Assembly (NCBI GenBank): GCA_964617665.1
Contig: CAZUAH010000564.1
Location: forward strand, 1 to 8,959
Direction of reading: 5' to 3'
DNA length: 8,959 bases
Origin: JADHUC01 sp964617665
Lineage (GTDB): Bacteria; Planctomycetota; Planctomycetia; Pirellulales; Pirellulaceae
The notes beneath the pieces were generated by a model. The model was not told the DNA's origin. It ran no database searches and worked only from the letters and a program-made list of their open reading frames with translations. Below, in pieces: positions 7,261-8,959 of this stretch (position 1 is the first letter of the stretch; each line of letters starts with the position of its first letter). Position numbers and translations under genes: made by a program.

Positions 7261-8172
7261 CTAGCCGATGACGCTTCGCGCGTAGCCCACGTTCTCTGCC
7301 ACTTGGTCCTTGTACTTCTGCCACATGCCCAGTAATACCACGTCTGTGGGCTTGATGTTGGCGAACGCAAAGCGAATCGCTCGTTCGACGGCGGCGGCCG
7401 AGTGGCAATGGCGGTTGGCGGCGAGCACCTTGTACGCGATGCAAGGCTTCGAGACGTTCTGAATCGTCTTGACCATCGCGCGTCGGGATTGTTCCTCGAA
7501 TGTTTCCTTGCCACGCTTCGCGTGATCCAGACTGAACGCGGATGTGTAGAAACAGCACTGGTAGAAATCAACGTCCCAGCCATGTTCCTCGGCATAGTCG
7601 ATCGTCTCATGATTGTGAGAGCACAAACCAACCAGCAAGCCGGCGTCGCGCAGCAATTTCAGATTCTCCTTCAGCCGATCGACCTTGCCGTGGCGCATAA
7701 ATGCATCGGAAACGTTGCCAAATTGCTGCGCCCCGATTGGCTTGGGATCCATCTTCAGAATTCGCGACAATTCTTCCTTGGCTTGAGTAGAGCCCGGCTT
7801 CGAGTAGAACGTGGCGATCCACTTCAGTCGTCCGCCGTCGGCATAATGCGCCCGCAACAGAGCCTCGATGTCCTTGCCGCCCATCTGAGCAGTATTGATG
7901 CCGCATTGTTCACAGCGGCGGAACAGTTCGAGACCGTGCTCTCGATCCGCAAACCACTCGCGCATGTCGCGATTCAGTTCCGAGCTGAAGTGCGACCCTC
8001 CTTTGATTGGATTGTGTCCTACCAGCACCCGCGTAATCTCGTGCTTTCCCCAGCGGACCGTGGGCAGTTTGGCGCTGGTTGCTTCTCTCGCGTTACCCTG
8101 TCCGGCCAACGCTGCCGCGCCCATCGCCGCCAGCGATGCGCCGGCAAACTCGCGTCGATTTATCTGGTTCAT
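7261..8172 (-). CDS. Tat-exported TIM-barrel protein, distantly aldo/keto-reductase-like, function unknown
   Basis: A 303-residue protein with a twin-arginine signal: NRREFAGAS (5-13), then an Ala/Gly-rich hydrophobic stretch to about residue 28. The remainder reads as an alternating alpha/beta fold of TIM-barrel type. Recognisable stretches are ITRVLVGHNPIKGGSHFS (46-63), CGINTAQMGGKDIEALL (90-106), LKWIATFYSKPG (116-127), AGLLVGLCSHNHETIDY (177-193), WDVDFYQCCFYT (199-210), KPCIAYKVLAANR (242-254) and FAFANIKPTDVVLLGM (268-283). The layout resembles aldo/keto reductases, but the usual catalytic Asp and Tyr are not evident where GIN(F/T) should lead into them. The reaction is therefore unknown. 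AGGA about 9 nt before the ATG supports the start. It is divergent from the Gfo/Idh/MocA-family gene, a common partner of sugar-modifying proteins, which hints at carbohydrate metabolism. Confidence 0.8.
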   Translation of the reverse strand: MNQINRREFAGASLAAMGAAALAGQGNAREATSAKLPTVRWGKHEITRVLVGHNPIKGGSHFSSELNRDMREWFADREHGLELFRRCEQCGINTAQMGGKDIEALLRAHYADGGRLKWIATFYSKPGSTQAKEELSRILKMDPKPIGAQQFGNVSDAFMRHGKVDRLKENLKLLRDAGLLVGLCSHNHETIDYAEEHGWDVDFYQCCFYTSAFSLDHAKRGKETFEEQSRRAMVKTIQNVSKPCIAYKVLAANRHCHSAAAVERAIRFAFANIKPTDVVLLGMWQKYKDQVAENVGYARSVIG

Positions 8173-8567
8173 TCTTGATTTTCCTATGATGGTGTCGATA
8201 CACGCCCGTCCAGGCAGACTCGCGACTCACGTGAGGGCGTCGGATCATTCCACGTGCTGGAAAAGCGGTGTTCGGGAGGGCGAGGCTCCCGCCGAGCCGC
8301 GTGTCGGTGCCAGGTGTCCGGCTCAGCAGGAGCTTCGCCCTCCCGATCGCACATACCCTCACGAACTGCACTACAGCCAACGGTCATTGTATTTCGCAGG
8401 ACAGCGGACCTGAAGCCATAAGTGCGAAGTTGCGCGAGAAATGCTCGACGAAAATCGCAATCCACTGGTCTGTATTGTATGCTAATTGGCTGCACGGTCG
8501 GCATGGAGCGGCCGGAGCACGCGGGGACTGGTAGAATCAGACAGGCTTCGGTGATGGAGGACACGCT
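8173..8567. other. Divergent intergenic region with hairpin repeat
   Basis: 395 bp between two divergent genes, so it should carry both promoters. It holds two CACGTG sites (8228-8233, inside the 10-bp palindrome CTCACGTGAG at 8226-8235, and 8251-8256), followed by the large hairpin repeat at 8272-8346. The remaining 220 bp lead to the plus-strand gene, whose GGAGG is at 8556-8560, 7 nt before its ATG. A TATGCT near the middle of that part could be a -10 element, but no matching -35 is visible, so I do not call a promoter. Confidence 0.5.
8272..8346. repeat. REP-like imperfect hairpin of planctomycete type
   Basis: Two arms of 28 nt, 8272-8299 and 8319-8346, are reverse complements with three mismatches and surround a 19-nt loop. 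Each arm is itself a mini-hairpin (GGCTC with GAGCC in the left arm, GCTC with GAGC in the right). One reading frame of the minus strand gives REGEAPAEP, and the return arm gives REPRPPE. I recognise these peptides from spurious predicted proteins in planctomycete genomes, which implies a dispersed, multi-copy element. Its function is unknown; short repeats of this kind often sit between genes and may act in RNA folding, or be moved by a REP-associated transposase. No other copy is in this window. Confidence 0.8.
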
Positions 8568-8959
8568 ATGAAACGCTCTCAATCTCGTCGACAATTCATC
8601 AAGACGGCGTCCGTCGGCGCGGCAGCGTTGGCCATGCCGGCCAGCAGTTACGCTCGGACCGTGGGTGCCAACGATCGTATCCACATCGGCGTCATCGGAT
8701 GCGGAGGACGTGGACGAAGGGCGCATATGACCGGCGTCCACGCGCACAGCGAATCGCAGAACTGCGAAATCGTGGCTGTGTCCGATCCATGGAAGTCGCG
8801 TCGTGAAGAGGCTGCGGCGCAGGCCAAAGAGTGGTATGGCGGATCGCCCCAAGCGCTCGTGTCGTATCGTGATCTTATCGCCGTGAAGGATCTGGACGCG
8901 GTGATGATCGCTTCGTGCGACCATCAACACACAACGCACATGGAGGCAGCAGCCAAGGC
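8568..8959 (+). CDS. Tat-exported Gfo/Idh/MocA-family oxidoreductase, N-terminal part, cut by the window edge
   Basis: Only the first 130 codons are present. The protein starts with a twin-arginine signal (SRRQFIKTASVG, residues 6-17, then an Ala-rich segment to about 29). A Rossmann fold follows: IHIGVIGCGGRGRR (38-51) is the dinucleotide-binding glycine motif, and D73 at the end of the second strand (EIVAVSDPW) would hold the cofactor ribose. VMIASCDHQHTTHMEAA corresponds to the family's (I)ATPDHWH-type loop after the fourth strand. Family members oxidise, reduce or epimerise sugars and cyclitols with NAD(P). The export signal with a bound cofactor is a familiar planctomycete arrangement and suits Tat, which carries folded proteins. 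GGAGG at 8556-8560, 7 nt upstream, fixes the start. The substrate domain lies beyond the window. Confidence 0.93.
   Translation, partial: MKRSQSRRQFIKTASVGAAALAMPASSYARTVGANDRIHIGVIGCGGRGRRAHMTGVHAHSESQNCEIVAVSDPWKSRREEAAAQAKEWYGGSPQALVSYRDLIAVKDLDAVMIASCDHQHTTHMEAAAK

Noticed and set aside
6935..7558. Minus-strand open frame of 207 codons
   Set aside because: It overlaps the TIM-barrel gene in another frame and runs into the palindromic noncoding stretch. No recognisable motif is present.
8184..8939. Minus-strand open frame of 251 codons containing REGEAPAEP
   Set aside because: It is antisense to the Gfo/Idh/MocA-family gene and crosses the hairpin repeat. The GEAPAEP peptide marks a translated repeat, not a protein.
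1..8959. CRISPR array, tRNA, rRNA or riboswitch
   Set aside because: I saw no regularly spaced direct repeats, no tRNA-like cloverleaf and no recognisable rRNA or riboswitch core. A covariance-model search was not possible here.

Overview
The window looks like a piece of a planctomycete chromosome, probably order Pirellulales. The inference rests on the gene content: two exported S1-type sulfatases, a GH106-type rhamnosidase, and two oxidoreductase-like proteins with twin-arginine signals. It also rests on a hairpin repeat whose spurious translation contains GEAPAEP, a peptide I associate with planctomycete genomes. This is recognition from memory, not a database result.

Layout. Positions 1-5652 hold four genes, all on the minus strand. 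From right to left, which is the direction of transcription, they are a GH106-like alpha-L-rhamnosidase (5652-2944), a complete sulfatase (2755-1442), a small exported concanavalin-like DUF1349-type protein (1295-654), and a second sulfatase that runs off the left edge (602-1). The last two are 51 bp apart and probably cotranscribed. Positions 5872-6969 hold a dead IS1380-type transposase on the plus strand, with three reading-frame breaks and no C-terminal catalytic region. Positions 6970-7260 are noncoding and contain a cluster of small palindromes. A Tat-exported TIM-barrel protein of unknown function follows on the minus strand (8172-7261). The divergent 395-bp gap 8173-8567 contains the planctomycete-type hairpin repeat. 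The right edge carries the start of a Tat-exported Gfo/Idh/MocA-family oxidoreductase on the plus strand (8568 onward).

How the genes may work together. An exported rhamnosidase beside two exported sulfatases suggests breakdown of a sulfated, rhamnose-containing polysaccharide such as an algal rhamnan or ulvan-like glycan. The small concanavalin-like protein may bind glycan. The two Tat proteins may modify released sugars, but they are separated from the main block by the transposon relic and the link is only contextual. No transporter, regulator, sulfatase-maturation enzyme or RNA gene is visible in this window. I found no clearly new multi-gene system. The least explained items are the Tat TIM-barrel protein, the noncoding palindrome cluster and the hairpin repeat.
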